A stretch of DNA of 64,000 bases, from NCBI RefSeq assembly GCF_035920345.1, contig NZ_CP109149.1, forward strand, positions 1,240,001-1,304,000, read 5' to 3'. Shown in pieces: positions 17,172 to 27,329 of the stretch. The translations under genes were made by a program, and so were the position numbers. This stretch comes from Nocardia vinacea. Its GTDB lineage: Bacteria; Actinomycetota; Actinomycetes; Mycobacteriales; Mycobacteriaceae. Numbering within the stretch: position 1 is the stretch's first letter; each line of letters opens with the position of its first letter. The notes beneath the pieces were generated by a model. The model did no database searches. It saw only the letters and a program-made list of their open reading frames with translations, and was not told where the DNA came from.

Positions 17172-18038
17172 TCATCGTCCGCTGAACAGGAGCTCGGCGA
17201 CCTTGGTATCGGTCGCGGCTCCTTCGGTGTAGCCGCCGTCGCCGCCGAGCGAACTCATGATGGCTAGGGTGTAGCGCTCGCCGGGTCCGGCGAAGCCGAC
17301 CGAGTTCACCACCCAACCGCCTTGCTCCTCGGACCAGCCGTTCTTGAGGCCGGGCCGCATCGCGGCGCCCGCGCCCCACACACCCCAGTGCTGGTTGCTG
17401 TCGACCGCGCGCATACGGTCGAACAGGTAGTTCCGGTCGTCCGGGTGCATATTGTTGAAGATCGAATCCATCAGCCGATCCAGGTCGGCGGGGGTGCACT
17501 TCTGGAACGACCAGTCCGGGAACATCGCGGTATTCGTCGGCTGCGGAACCAGGTTCACCATGCCGCTGGCGCGGAAGGCATTGTTATAGGCCATCCGATC
17601 GAGGCCGGCGTACTTGTTCCAGAGGATGTCGGCGGCCTGGTCATTGGAGGTGGCGAGCATCGATTCCATCAGGCCGCGGTCCTCGGGACCGAGACCGATC
17701 ACGCCCGCCCGCGCGCGGTTGAGCAGATCGGCGGCGATCGCCAGTTTGATGGTGGAGGCGGTCCAGACCGAGTTCTCCGCGTTCTCGTTCGCGTACACCC
17801 CACCACTCACTCGGTCGCGGACCACATAGCCGGTCACGCCGGGCCGATTCTTCAAATACGCGTCGACAGCGGCGATTCGGCTGCTCATATGGCAATCGAA
17901 ACCGGCCATGCAACCCTGCGTATGGGCCGGAGGCGCCGCGTAGGCCGACGGAATCAGCGCGGTAGTAGTAGGGACCAGGATCGCCGCAGCGGCGAGGACA
18001 GAGACGGAGGCGTGACGCACGAGGCAACACGATCGCAC
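17172..18038 (-). CDS. Exported class A beta-lactamase-like serine hydrolase
   Basis: A 288-aa protein with a signal peptide ending near SAYAAPP (residue about 36). The serine-penicillin-recognising motifs are SxxK in ASTIKLA (about residue 95), a Ser-Asn-Asp triad in TSNDQA (about 131), and KNG in place of the usual KTG near residue 232. Four or more cysteines are present. It may be a beta-lactamase, a D,D-peptidase-like enzyme, or an inactive LppW-like cell-wall protein. The KNG change argues against an efficient classical beta-lactamase. Confidence 0.8.
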   Translation of the reverse strand: MRSCCLVRHASVSVLAAAAILVPTTTALIPSAYAAPPAHTQGCMAGFDCHMSSRIAAVDAYLKNRPGVTGYVVRDRVSGGVYANENAENSVWTASTIKLAIAADLLNRARAGVIGLGPEDRGLMESMLATSNDQAADILWNKYAGLDRMAYNNAFRASGMVNLVPQPTNTAMFPDWSFQKCTPADLDRLMDSIFNNMHPDDRNYLFDRMRAVDSNQHWGVWGAGAAMRPGLKNGWSEEQGGWVVNSVGFAGPGERYTLAIMSSLGGDGGYTEGAATDTKVAELLFSGR

Positions 18039-18122
18039 ATCGGCGGGCCGGACGCACGTCTTGAGCTCTGCGCGATGCTGTGGTAGGTGGCGTTGCGTGC
18101 TTGTACCGCAGCGTCTTTCGCG

Positions 18123-18329
18123 CTAGCGGAATGCGGCGTGCAATTCCTCGACGGTGCGACCGTTGAGGCGGTAGCAGTGGGCGAAGGCCTCGGCATGCCG
18201 ATCGCGCGGCCAGGAGTGTAGGACGACGGTGCGACCATAGCAGCGCGAGTTGACCAGCTCCCATCTGTCACCGACCCGGCGGACCGTGAATCCGCCTCTC
18301 GGCATCAGGGGAATCACCATCGCCATCAT
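18123..18329 (-). CDS. Small conserved-looking hypothetical protein
   Basis: A 68-aa frame starts at ATG 18329 (second ATG at 18326). After a short hydrophobic start (MMAMVIPLMP) come beta-like segments GGFTVRRVGDRWELVNS and GRTVVLHSWPRDRHAEAFAHCYRLNG, then a helical end. Composition looks coding rather than random, but no family is recognised. It lies alone between the beta-lactamase-like gene and recC. Confidence 0.45.
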   Translation of the reverse strand: MMAMVIPLMPRGGFTVRRVGDRWELVNSRCYGRTVVLHSWPRDRHAEAFAHCYRLNGRTVEELHAAFR

Positions 18330-18583
18330 GAACGCGAACCAGCCTTTCGTGCAGCTATCCCGTTCCTCCCCGGTTGAGCACTGTTGCACATCGCCGCCCG
18401 CGATCCGACATGACACGACGAAGTAAATCGTTCGCGTGTGGCATATTTCACTCCCGCGGGAATGGGGCCGGGAGGTTGCGTGCTGGTCGCTGGGCGTATA
18501 AACGTGCGGAAGCGCCGAGGCGTACGGATAGGCAACTTGACGCGCAGTGTGGACATACCGGACCAACCGACGAGAGGGCGCAG

Positions 18584-21500
18584 ATGCCGCTGCACATACA
18601 TCGTGCCGAGCGCGCCGATGCGTTGGCGGAGGCGTTGGCCGCGCTGCTTGCGGAACCGTTGCCGGATGCCTTCGCGGCCGAGGTGGTTGCGGTGCCCGCG
18701 AAGGGTGTCGAGCGGTGGTTGACGCAGCGGCTGTCGACGGTGCTCGGCGTGTCCGGTCGCTCCGACGGTATTGCCGCGAATATCGAATTCCCGTCTCCCG
18801 GTGCGTTGGTCGCCGAAATATCGGCGGCGGCGAGTGGCGTGCCTGCAGAGGCGGATCCGTGGGCGTCGGAGCAGGTCGTGTGGACGTTACTGCGGGTGAT
18901 CGATGCGTCGCTGGGCGAACCGTGGAGTGCGGTACTCGCGCGACATCTCGGGGTCGGGGAACCCGCCGGACATCGGGTCGGTCGGCGGTATGCGACCGCT
19001 GCGCATCTGGTGGCGCTGTTCGACAGCTATGCGGCGCAGCGGCCGGGACTCATCAAGGAGTGGTCGGCTGGTTCGGATACCGACGGTGCCGGCCATGCGG
19101 TGCCGGATGATCTGCGGTGGCAACCGGAATTGTGGCGGCGGTTGCGGGCCGAGGTCGGGGTGCCGAGTCCGGCCGAGCGGTTGGGCGCGGCCTGTGCGCG
19201 GTTGCGGGACGAGCCGGATCTGGTGGATCTGCCTGGGCGTTTGTCGCTGTTCGGGGTGACGCGGCTGCCGAGCGATCAACTCGCGGTGTTATCCGCGCTG
19301 GGGGAGCGGCGGGATGTGCACCTGTGGCTCGCGCATCCGAGTCCGGCGATGTGGGCGCAGTTGAGTGGACTGCCCCCCGCTGTGGCACGGGCCGATGATG
19401 TCAGTGCGACGGTGGTGCGGCATCCGTTGCTCGCGGGGCTCGGCAGGGATGTACGGGAGCTCCAGCAGCGGTTGGTCGGTGCCATGGATCAGCACCATGC
19501 GGCTGTCGGCTCGAATCAGGATGGCCGTCAGGAAGATTCGGGTCGGACACTGTTGAGCGCCCTGCAATCCGGGATTCGCGACGATGTGTGGCCGCCCGAA
19601 CCCGCGAGCTTTCCCGACCGCACCGTGCAGGTGCATTCGTGTCATGGATCGGCGCGACAGGTCGAGGTGTTGCGCGAATGCCTGCTCGGCTTGTTCGCGG
19701 CCGATCACACGCTGGAACCGCGTGATGTGTTGATCATGTGTCCCGAGGTGGAGGCGTATGCGCCGCTGGTGCGGGCGGCGTTCGGGCAGAAGATGGTGGG
19801 ATCGGTCGAGTCGGTGGGGGATTCGGCGCATCCCGCGCATCTGCTGCGGGTCCGGCTCGCTGATCGGGGGCGTGGGGTGACCAATCCTATGCTCGCGGTG
19901 ATCGCGGTAATGCTCGAGCTCGCCGACGGGCGGGTGACGGTGACACAGGTCCTGGATCTCGCGGCGTCCGAAACCGTCCGTCGCCGTTGCGGTTTCGATG
20001 ACGATGATATCGAGCGGTTGCGCGAGTGGGCAGCCGAATCCGGCGCGCGGTGGGGTATCGGGCAGCGCCAGCGGCAGGCGTTCGGGCTGGCCGACTTCGC
20101 CCAGAACACGCTCAATAGTGCGGTGGACCGCATCCTGCTCGGTGTCACCGCGGACGAATCTTCCGAGGACTGGCTGGATCTCGCGCTGCCACTGGATGAT
20201 GTGGACAGCAATGATGTGGATCTGGCCGGCCGGTTCGCGGAATTCATCGACCGGCTCGCGGTCTGCCTGCGCGACCTGCGCGGACCCCGTCCGGCGCACG
20301 AGTGGGCGGCGGTGCTCGGGCGTTGCCTCGAACTGCTCACCGATGTGCCCGACAGTCAGGCGTGGGTGCGCACCGAGGCCCGCCGTGAGCTGGCCGCCGC
20401 CACCGAGCATGCGGGTGATGTGCCGTTGCGGTTGGCGGATGTCGGTGTGCTGCTGTCGAGTCGGCTCGCGGCACAACCGACCAGGGCGAATTTCCGGACC
20501 GGCGAACTGACGGTGTGCACGATGGTGCCGATGCGTTCGGTGCCGCATCGAGTGGTGGTGTTGCTCGGCCTCGACGACGAGATCTTCCCGCGCACCAGCG
20601 GCGTGGACGGCGACGATGTGCTCGCCCGCAATCCACTGCTGGGCGAACGGGATGCGCGCAGCGAGGATCGCCAGCTGTTGCTGGATGCCGTGCTCGCGGC
20701 CACGGAGCAGCTGCTGGTCTTCCACACCGGCGCAGACCCGGTGACCGGTGCGCATCGCCCGCCCGCCATCCCGGTTGCCGAACTGCTCGATGCACTGCGC
20801 GCACACGTCGGCGCGGCAGGTATGGACGCGGTGGTGACCCGACATCCGTTGCAGGGCTTCGACCGTCGCAATTTCGCGGCCGAGCGCCCGTTCAGCTTCG
20901 ATACCGTCGCCCTCGCCGGCGCGCAGGCCGCCGGACAACCCGCACAGCCGCGTCCCGCCTTCCTGCCCGAACCGCTGCCCGCACTCGAACCCGCGGATGT
21001 CGCACTGGCCGACCTGATTTCGTTCGTCGAGCACCCGGTGCGGGCATTTCTGTGGCAGCGCCTCGGACTGCGCGTCCCCGAACACGAAGACGACATTGCC
21101 GACCGGCTGCCCATCGAACTCGACGGCCTCGCGAAATGGGAGCTGGGCGAGCGACTGCTGTCCGCACGGCTCACCGGTGCGGATCCATCGACGCAGCGCG
21201 CGGCGGAGTGGCGGCGCGGGACCCTGCCGCCGTTCGGTTTCGGTGGTGCGGTGCTCGACGAGGTCGAGTCGACGGTGGACAAGCTGGTCCGGGCGGCGAT
21301 GCCGGAGTACGAGGGTGCGCCGCGCGCAGTCGATATCGCGGTGGATCTCGGTAATGGCCGTCGGCTCACCGGCACGGTGCCCGAGGTGCGCGGTGAATCC
21401 CTGGTCCGCACCACGTTCTCCCGGCTCGCCCCGAAACACCGCATCGCGGCTTGGGTTTCGTTGCTGGCCTTGGCTGTTACCGAGGACCGATCGTGGCGCG

Positions 21501-21931
21501 CGGTCACGACAGGTCGCGGCCAATTCGGCCGTCCCGCATGGCGTTCCGAGCTCACGGCTCCGGAACCGCCTGCCGCGCTGGTGATTTTGCGTGAACTGGT
21601 GCGACTGCGTGATGCCGGTTTGATCGAACCGCTGCCGATCGCCCCTTCCGCAACCGCCGTTTACGCCGAACGTCGCTTCCGCGGCTCGAACGCCGACGAA
21701 GCGGTGAGCGCGGCCGAACGCGAATTCAATGGCGGGCCCAATGGTCCCGGGCCGTTCGGTGACCACACCGACCGTCACCTGCGCTACATCTGGGGGCCTG
21801 CTCCTCGCCTGGATCACCTCTTGGCTGCCTCCGCGCCCGCGGGCGAGCCCGGCGAAACCACCCGCTTCGGGTCCCTGGCTCGTCGCATGTGGGCACCGCT
21901 GTTGGCCGCCGAGAGTCAGGGCCAGCCATGA
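18584..21931 (+). CDS. recC: Exodeoxyribonuclease V gamma subunit RecC
   Basis: RecC is the 1115-aa scaffold of RecBCD that splits DNA strands and scans for regulatory sequences during double-strand break processing. The N-terminus LHIHRAERADALAEALAALL and the following AVPAKGVERWL match mycobacterial RecC. Helicase-like motifs are degenerate, and the C-terminal nuclease-like fold lacks catalytic residues, as in the family. The start ATG 18584 has GAGAGGG upstream; the frame is open 70 codons earlier without similarity. recB follows after a 121-bp spacer. Confidence 0.96.
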   Translation: MPLHIHRAERADALAEALAALLAEPLPDAFAAEVVAVPAKGVERWLTQRLSTVLGVSGRSDGIAANIEFPSPGALVAEISAAASGVPAEADPWASEQVVWTLLRVIDASLGEPWSAVLARHLGVGEPAGHRVGRRYATAAHLVALFDSYAAQRPGLIKEWSAGSDTDGAGHAVPDDLRWQPELWRRLRAEVGVPSPAERLGAACARLRDEPDLVDLPGRLSLFGVTRLPSDQLAVLSALGERRDVHLWLAHPSPAMWAQLSGLPPAVARADDVSATVVRHPLLAGLGRDVRELQQRLVGAMDQHHAAVGSNQDGRQEDSGRTLLSALQSGIRDDVWPPEPASFPDRTVQVHSCHGSARQVEVLRECLLGLFAADHTLEPRDVLIMCPEVEAYAPLVRAAFGQKMVGSVESVGDSAHPAHLLRVRLADRGRGVTNPMLAVIAVMLELADGRVTVTQVLDLAASETVRRRCGFDDDDIERLREWAAESGARWGIGQRQRQAFGLADFAQNTLNSAVDRILLGVTADESSEDWLDLALPLDDVDSNDVDLAGRFAEFIDRLAVCLRDLRGPRPAHEWAAVLGRCLELLTDVPDSQAWVRTEARRELAAATEHAGDVPLRLADVGVLLSSRLAAQPTRANFRTGELTVCTMVPMRSVPHRVVVLLGLDDEIFPRTSGVDGDDVLARNPLLGERDARSEDRQLLLDAVLAATEQLLVFHTGADPVTGAHRPPAIPVAELLDALRAHVGAAGMDAVVTRHPLQGFDRRNFAAERPFSFDTVALAGAQAAGQPAQPRPAFLPEPLPALEPADVALADLISFVEHPVRAFLWQRLGLRVPEHEDDIADRLPIELDGLAKWELGERLLSARLTGADPSTQRAAEWRRGTLPPFGFGGAVLDEVESTVDKLVRAAMPEYEGAPRAVDIAVDLGNGRRLTGTVPEVRGESLVRTTFSRLAPKHRIAAWVSLLALAVTEDRSWRAVTTGRGQFGRPAWRSELTAPEPPAALVILRELVRLRDAGLIEPLPIAPSATAVYAERRFRGSNADEAVSAAEREFNGGPNGPGPFGDHTDRHLRYIWGPAPRLDHLLAASAPAGEPGETTRFGSLARRMWAPLLAAESQGQP

Positions 21932-22052
21932 GTCGGCGTACTGGTCGAATGGGACGGCACCTCGTCCGGCGCGCCTCCCGGATACGGGCGGGCGTCGGGT
22001 GGACGGTGGAGGCGAGCACCGGATTTGCCAGGCACGGGAAGGGGCGGCGGCG

Positions 22053-25000
22053 ATGACCATCGAGGACACCGCATTCGCAGCGCCCTCGCTGGACGCCGAC
22101 CGATTCGATCCCACCGGGCCGCTCCCTACCGGAACCACCGTGCTCGAGGCGAGTGCCGGTACCGGTAAGACGCATGCGATCGTCGGGTTGGCGGTGCGGT
22201 ATGTCGCCGAGATCGGGATCGATATTTCGCAGCTATTGCTGGTGACATTCAGTCGGGCCGCCACCCAGGAACTGCGGGAACGGACCCGAGACCGGTTCGT
22301 CGCGGTGGCAGCGGCACTGGCTGATCCGGAGACGGCTCGGGCCCATGCCGATGAGCTGATTCGGCTACTGGCGCAGGTGGATTCGGCCGAGGTACTGCTG
22401 CGGCGTCGGCGATTGCTCACCGCGCTTTCGGATTTCGATGCCGGGACGATTGCGACGACGCACAGTTTCTGCCAGCGAATGCTCGATGAGCTCGGCTTGG
22501 CGGGCGAACATGATCCCGGGTCGCGGTTGGTCGAGACGATCGATGATCTGATCGGCACGGTCGCCGATGACCTGTACCTGAACCGTTATGCCCGTGCGGA
22601 GCCGCCGTTTTCGCTGAAGGAGGCGCATACGCTGGCGCTGGCGGCGGTGCAGGATCGCCACGCCGTATTGGTGCCGAAGGGGGAGGGACCGGCGGGGGAG
22701 CGGGTCGCCTTCGCCGCCGCGGTGCGCGCGGAAACCGAGCGCCGCAAACGCCTCGCCGGACTGCGCGATTTCGACGATCTGCTGGTGCTGTTGCACGATG
22801 TGCTCGTCGATCCGGCGCACGGGCCGCGGGCCTGTCGCCGCATCCGCGACCGGTATCGGGTCGCCCTGGTCGACGAATTCCAGGACACCGATCCGCTGCA
22901 GTGGGACATCTTGCGGTTGGCGTTCCACGAGCATTCGACCTTGGTGCTCGTCGGTGATCCGAAGCAGGCCATCTACGCGTTCCGCGGCGCGGAGGTGCTC
23001 AGCTATCTCGACGCTGTCGCCCACGCTGATACCCGCAAGGAGCTCACCGACAACTGGCGCAGCGATGCGGGTCTGCTCGCCGCACTGGATCATCTGCAGG
23101 GCGGTGCGGCATTGGGGCACAAGGAGATCACGGTCTACCCGGTCACCGCGACCCGCGGCTGGTCGCGACTGTCCGGCCCCGAGGAACTGACGACGCCGCT
23201 GCGGATGCGGTGTCTGCCGCGCACGGGTGCGGGGCCGTTGAACAAGTCTGGATTCCCTGCGGTCGGGCGCATGCGGGCGAAGGTCGCCGAGGATCTCGCG
23301 GCGGATATCGTGCGGCTGCTCGAGTCCGGTGCGCTGTTCCAGGCTAAGACCGGACCGCGGCCGATCGGGCCCGGCGATATCGCGGTACTGGTGCGGACTC
23401 GATCTCAAATCGATGTGGTGCGAACCGCTTTGGACCGTGTCGGGGTTGCCTCCGTGCTTGCCGGTGGCACCAGCGTCTTCGCCACCAGCAGTGCGACGGA
23501 CTGGCTCTGGCTGCTGCGCGCGCTCGAACAGCCCCATCGCTCCGACCGTGTCCGCCTTGCCGCCTGCACACCGCTGCTCGGCGTGACGGCGGTTGAAATC
23601 GACAGCGGTGGTGCTGATCTCGTCGGTCGTATTTCCGCCCAACTGCGGGAGGCGGCCCGGCTGTTCGCGCGCGCGGGTTTCGCGGCGGTCTTCGAAAAGA
23701 TCTCCGCCGAAGCGAATCTGGCCCAGCGACTGCTCTCGGTCGAGAACGGCGAACGGGAGCTGACCGATCTGCGGCATATCGCGCAGCTGCTGGATCAGGT
23801 CGCGCTGAGCGAAGGTCTCGGCCTCACCGCGCTGACCCGCTGGCTGGCCGACCGCGTGCGCGATCCCGCCTCCGGATCGGTCGCCGACCGCAGCCGTCGC
23901 CTCGATCGCGATGCCGCCGCCGTGCAGATCGCCACCGTGCATGCCAGCAAGGGCCTCGAATTCCCCATCGTCTACCTGCCTTTCGCCTGGGACAATGCGA
24001 AGAACCCGTATCCGCAGACCCTGCTGTTCCACACCGACGACGGCGCTCGTGTACTCGATGTCGGCGGCCAGGATGCGTCCGGCTATGGCGAGCGCAAGCT
24101 GCGCAGTGAAACCGAGGAGGCGGGTGAGGAACTGCGGTTGCTGTATGTCGCGCTCACCCGCGCGATGTGCCAAATCGTCGCCTGGTGGGCACCCGCGATC
24201 ACCACCGCCAATTCGCCGCTGCATCGGATGGTCCTCGGCCGCCCGGACGGTGGGGATCTCGTGCCGAGTAAGGCGGCGGTGCCCGCGGATGCCGTTGCGG
24301 TGTCGATGCTTTCGGCCTGGGCCGCCGGTGCGCCGGAGGCCATTTCGGTGGAAGGCGTCGAGCACACCGATACGGTCGAGATCCGTCGCGTGCGTAGCGA
24401 ACTCCCGACCGGAGCCGTCGCCGCCGCGCACTTCGCCCGCACCATGGACCTGCAGTGGCGTCGCACCTCCTATTCGGCACTGACGGCAGGTGCGCACGAT
24501 GCCGCCATTCCCGAGGCCGAACCCGAGGACGACCGCGGCCCGTCCGACGAACCCGGCACGCCCCTTCTCGCCGAAACCGAGCCCGCGATCGCCGGTGCGG
24601 CCCCGTCCCTGATGAATGCGCTGCCCTACGGCGCCGAATTCGGCACCTTGGTGCACGGTGTGCTCGAGCGAATCGATACCGACGCACCGGATCTCGCCAC
24701 TGAGGTGCACACCCGCTGCCGTGCGGCCACCGACGAGCTGATGGCCGAGGCCGATCCGGTGGTACTCGGCAATGCCCTACTCGCGGTGCTGCATACCCCG
24801 CTCGGATTCGGTTGTCTCGCCGACATTTCCACCCGAGACCGGCTCAACGAACTCGACTTCGAGCTCCCGCTCGCAGGCGGTGACATTCCGGGTGCGCATA
24901 CGGTCACGCTGCGCCGGATCGCCGATCTGCTGCGAACCCATCTCCCGGCCGACGATTCCTTGTCCAGCTATGCGGACCAACTCGCGTCCCTGGACGACAC

Positions 25001-25400
25001 CCCGCTGCGCGGCTACCTCACCGGCAGTATCGACGCGGTACTGCGCATCATCGAAAACCCGGGCGCGCAACCACGATTCGTTATCGTCGACTACAAAACC
25101 AACCGCCTCGGCACCGGCGATCTCACCGTCGACCACTACACCCACGACCGCATGGCCGCCGAAATGCTGCGCTCGCACTACCCGCTGCAGGCCCTGCTCT
25201 ACGCGGTCGCCCTGCACCGCTATCTGCGGTGGCGGCTGCCCGGTTACGATCCGACGCGCCATCTCGGTGGTGCCCGCTACCTCTTCGTCCGTGGCATGAT
25301 CGGTCCCGAAACTCCGTCGGGCTGTGGTGTTTTCGACTGGAATCCGCCGGCCGCGCTGATCGTTGCCCTGTCCGATCTTCTGGCGGGGGAGGCTGCCTGA
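22053..25400 (+). CDS. recB: Exodeoxyribonuclease V beta subunit RecB
   Basis: RecB is the 3'-5' helicase and nuclease of RecBCD (1115 aa). Walker A is EASAGTGKTHAIVG (about residues 30-43), motif II VDEFQDTDP (about 273) and motif III GDPKQAIYAFRGA (about 307). Helicase motif V is HASKGLEFP and motif VI YVALTRA. The C-terminal nuclease has LVHGVLERID, an Asp in GSIDAVLRI, and the DYKTNR signature (about 1014). The start was placed at ATG 22053 by similarity; the long upstream open stretch overlaps the recC end and is not conserved. Confidence 0.97.
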   Translation: MTIEDTAFAAPSLDADRFDPTGPLPTGTTVLEASAGTGKTHAIVGLAVRYVAEIGIDISQLLLVTFSRAATQELRERTRDRFVAVAAALADPETARAHADELIRLLAQVDSAEVLLRRRRLLTALSDFDAGTIATTHSFCQRMLDELGLAGEHDPGSRLVETIDDLIGTVADDLYLNRYARAEPPFSLKEAHTLALAAVQDRHAVLVPKGEGPAGERVAFAAAVRAETERRKRLAGLRDFDDLLVLLHDVLVDPAHGPRACRRIRDRYRVALVDEFQDTDPLQWDILRLAFHEHSTLVLVGDPKQAIYAFRGAEVLSYLDAVAHADTRKELTDNWRSDAGLLAALDHLQGGAALGHKEITVYPVTATRGWSRLSGPEELTTPLRMRCLPRTGAGPLNKSGFPAVGRMRAKVAEDLAADIVRLLESGALFQAKTGPRPIGPGDIAVLVRTRSQIDVVRTALDRVGVASVLAGGTSVFATSSATDWLWLLRALEQPHRSDRVRLAACTPLLGVTAVEIDSGGADLVGRISAQLREAARLFARAGFAAVFEKISAEANLAQRLLSVENGERELTDLRHIAQLLDQVALSEGLGLTALTRWLADRVRDPASGSVADRSRRLDRDAAAVQIATVHASKGLEFPIVYLPFAWDNAKNPYPQTLLFHTDDGARVLDVGGQDASGYGERKLRSETEEAGEELRLLYVALTRAMCQIVAWWAPAITTANSPLHRMVLGRPDGGDLVPSKAAVPADAVAVSMLSAWAAGAPEAISVEGVEHTDTVEIRRVRSELPTGAVAAAHFARTMDLQWRRTSYSALTAGAHDAAIPEAEPEDDRGPSDEPGTPLLAETEPAIAGAAPSLMNALPYGAEFGTLVHGVLERIDTDAPDLATEVHTRCRAATDELMAEADPVVLGNALLAVLHTPLGFGCLADISTRDRLNELDFELPLAGGDIPGAHTVTLRRIADLLRTHLPADDSLSSYADQLASLDDTPLRGYLTGSIDAVLRIIENPGAQPRFVIVDYKTNRLGTGDLTVDHYTHDRMAAEMLRSHYPLQALLYAVALHRYLRWRLPGYDPTRHLGGARYLFVRGMIGPETPSGCGVFDWNPPAALIVALSDLLAGEAA

Positions 25401-27280
25401 TGACGTCGATCCAGTTGGCGCAGCGGGGAACCGGGCTGCTGCGCATATTCAACGAGGCCGGTGTGCTCTCCGCCGCCGACGTGCACGTCGCTCTCCGATT
25501 GGGCCGGATGGGCCGGGAAACCTCGGAAGAGGTGCTGTTCGCGGCCGCGCTCGCGGTGCGGGCGGTGCGTTCGGGTTCGGTCTGTCTGGAACTGCAGCGG
25601 ATGCGCGAGATCGGCGTCGATGCCGATGAAACCTGGGATGCGGGTGCGGGAATCGATCCGGCGACGTTGCCGTGGCCGGATATCGATTCGGTGGTCGCCG
25701 CGCTGCGGGTCAGTCCACTGGTGTGTGGGGGACCGGCTGGTCCGTTGCAGCCGTTGCGGCTGGTCGCGGGGCCATTGCTCTATCTGGACCGCTATTACCA
25801 GCAGGAGCAGACGATCCGTCGCGTGCTCACCGAGCGTTCCGGACATCATCCGAAGGTGGATCCGGCTATCGTGCGCCGCGAACTCGACCGGCTCTTCGAT
25901 GCCCCGGTCGGTGCGGCCCCGGACCGCCAGCGGATCGCCGCCGCACTTGCCGCGACGCACTGGACCACGGTGGTGGCGGGCGGGCCGGGTACCGGCAAGA
26001 CCCACACCATCGCCCGCATCCTGGCTCTGCTCGACGCGCATCAGCAGGCGCATCCGAAGTTGCCCGCACTGCGCATCGCCATGGCCGCGCCCACCGGCAA
26101 GGCGGCCGCGCGACTGCAGGAAGCGGTACGCGAACAGGCTGAATCGCTCGCACTGCCGGAGCTGACCGCCGCAACCTTGCATCGTCTGCTCGGTTGGCAG
26201 CGCGGCCGGGCGACCCGGTTCCGGTACCACGAATTCAACCGGCTGCCCTATGACGTGATCGTGGTCGACGAGACCTCCATGGTGTCGCTGACCATGATGA
26301 GCAGTCTGCTGGCCGCACTGCGCCCGGATACCCGCCTGGTGCTCGTCGGTGACCCGGATCAGCTCGCCTCGGTCGACGCGGGCGCGGTACTCGCCGATCT
26401 CGTCGCCGGACCCGTTGTCGGCGAACCGAATCCGGTTCTGGAACAGGTGCTCGGTGCGGAATCCATTGCAGTCGACGGTAATCCGGAGGCGCTGACCGAT
26501 CTGGAGCGAATCCGGCTGCGCGGCGGCATCGTCCGGCTGACCCGTGGCCGCCGCTTCGGGGGCAAGATCGCCGAACTCGCCGTCGCGGTCCGCGCGGGTG
26601 ATGTCGAGACCGCACTCGCACTGCTGCGGGCGGGCGGTGAAGAACTCTCACTCTGTACTCCCGAGGACACCCCAGCCGTCCGCGCCGATGTGGTGCGCGC
26701 CGCCCGCGAGGTCACCGCGGCCGCCCTGGACGGCGATGCCGCGGCCGCACTGACCGCCCTCGAATCCCACCGCCTCCTGTGCGCGCACCGCCAAGGTCCC
26801 TTCGGCGTCGAACGCTGGGACCGCATGGCCGGCGAATGGGCCGCGGCCGGTGGCGCGGGGCCGGACTCGCACCAGGCACCGTGGTATCCGGGTCAACCCC
26901 TGCTGGTCACCGCCAACGACCACGAGGCGCGCATCTACAACGGCGATACCGGCGTCATTGTGCGTATGCCCGACGGTTCGTTGCGTGCGGCCCTGCAGCG
27001 CGGCAGCGAACCCTATCTGGTGCACCCGACGCAATTTCCGGCCGTGGTCACGGTCTTCGCCATGACCATCCACCGCAGCCAGGGCAGCCAGTACGACACC
27101 GTCTCGGTCGTCCTGCCCGAACCCGAATCCACCCTGCTCACCAGGGAACTGCTGTACACGGCCATTACCCGCGCCCGCCGCCACGTGCGCATCATCGGCA
27201 CCGACGACTCCATCCGCGCCGCCATCGACCGCCGCGTCCTGCGTGCCAGCGGCCTGTCGCGCACCCCGGAGCCGCAGTGA
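25400..27280 (+). CDS. recD: Exodeoxyribonuclease V alpha subunit RecD
   Basis: RecD is the 5'-3' helicase of RecBCD (626 aa). The N-terminal helical region is followed by Walker A GGPGTGKTHTIARIL (about residues 195-209), a second GKAAARL motif, Walker B VVDETSMVS (about 290), and the C-terminal MTIHRSQGSQ and YTAITRAR motifs of superfamily 1. Its ATG shares one base with the recB stop (TGATG), so translation is coupled. The order recC-recB-recD is as in mycobacteria. Confidence 0.97.
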   Translation: MTSIQLAQRGTGLLRIFNEAGVLSAADVHVALRLGRMGRETSEEVLFAAALAVRAVRSGSVCLELQRMREIGVDADETWDAGAGIDPATLPWPDIDSVVAALRVSPLVCGGPAGPLQPLRLVAGPLLYLDRYYQQEQTIRRVLTERSGHHPKVDPAIVRRELDRLFDAPVGAAPDRQRIAAALAATHWTTVVAGGPGTGKTHTIARILALLDAHQQAHPKLPALRIAMAAPTGKAAARLQEAVREQAESLALPELTAATLHRLLGWQRGRATRFRYHEFNRLPYDVIVVDETSMVSLTMMSSLLAALRPDTRLVLVGDPDQLASVDAGAVLADLVAGPVVGEPNPVLEQVLGAESIAVDGNPEALTDLERIRLRGGIVRLTRGRRFGGKIAELAVAVRAGDVETALALLRAGGEELSLCTPEDTPAVRADVVRAAREVTAAALDGDAAAALTALESHRLLCAHRQGPFGVERWDRMAGEWAAAGGAGPDSHQAPWYPGQPLLVTANDHEARIYNGDTGVIVRMPDGSLRAALQRGSEPYLVHPTQFPAVVTVFAMTIHRSQGSQYDTVSVVLPEPESTLLTRELLYTAITRARRHVRIIGTDDSIRAAIDRRVLRASGLSRTPEPQ

Positions 27281-27294
27281 GCCTGACCTGGGAA

Positions 27295-27324
27295 TCTCAC
27301 GTTTTCCGCGCCACCGACGTCTAC
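27295..27324 (+). promoter_or_regulatory. Putative ECF-type promoter of the sigma/ogt operon
   Basis: TCTCACGTTT (27295-27304), 13 bases, then CGTCTAC (27318-27324). Taking TCTCAC as the -35 and CGTCTA as the -10, the spacer is 17 bases, typical for ECF sigma factors whose -10 often contains CGTC. The same two blocks with identical spacing recur at 29411-29440 before the second methyltransferase gene. The predicted start falls at about the GTG at 27330, so the mRNA may be leaderless. A perfect dyad AATCTCACG/CGTGAGATT (27293-27301 and 27329-27337) brackets the element. Confidence 0.6.
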
Positions 27325-27329
27325 CCAGC

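Noticed and set aside
19289..22558. Very long open frame (1089 codons) on the minus strand opposite recC
   Set aside because: The plus strand encodes RecC with clear family similarity. The antisense frame has low-complexity Arg/His/Gln-rich content and no domain, a typical shadow in GC-rich DNA.
22365..24710. 781-codon minus-strand frame opposite recB
   Set aside because: Shadow of RecB, whose helicase and nuclease motifs are all on the plus strand.
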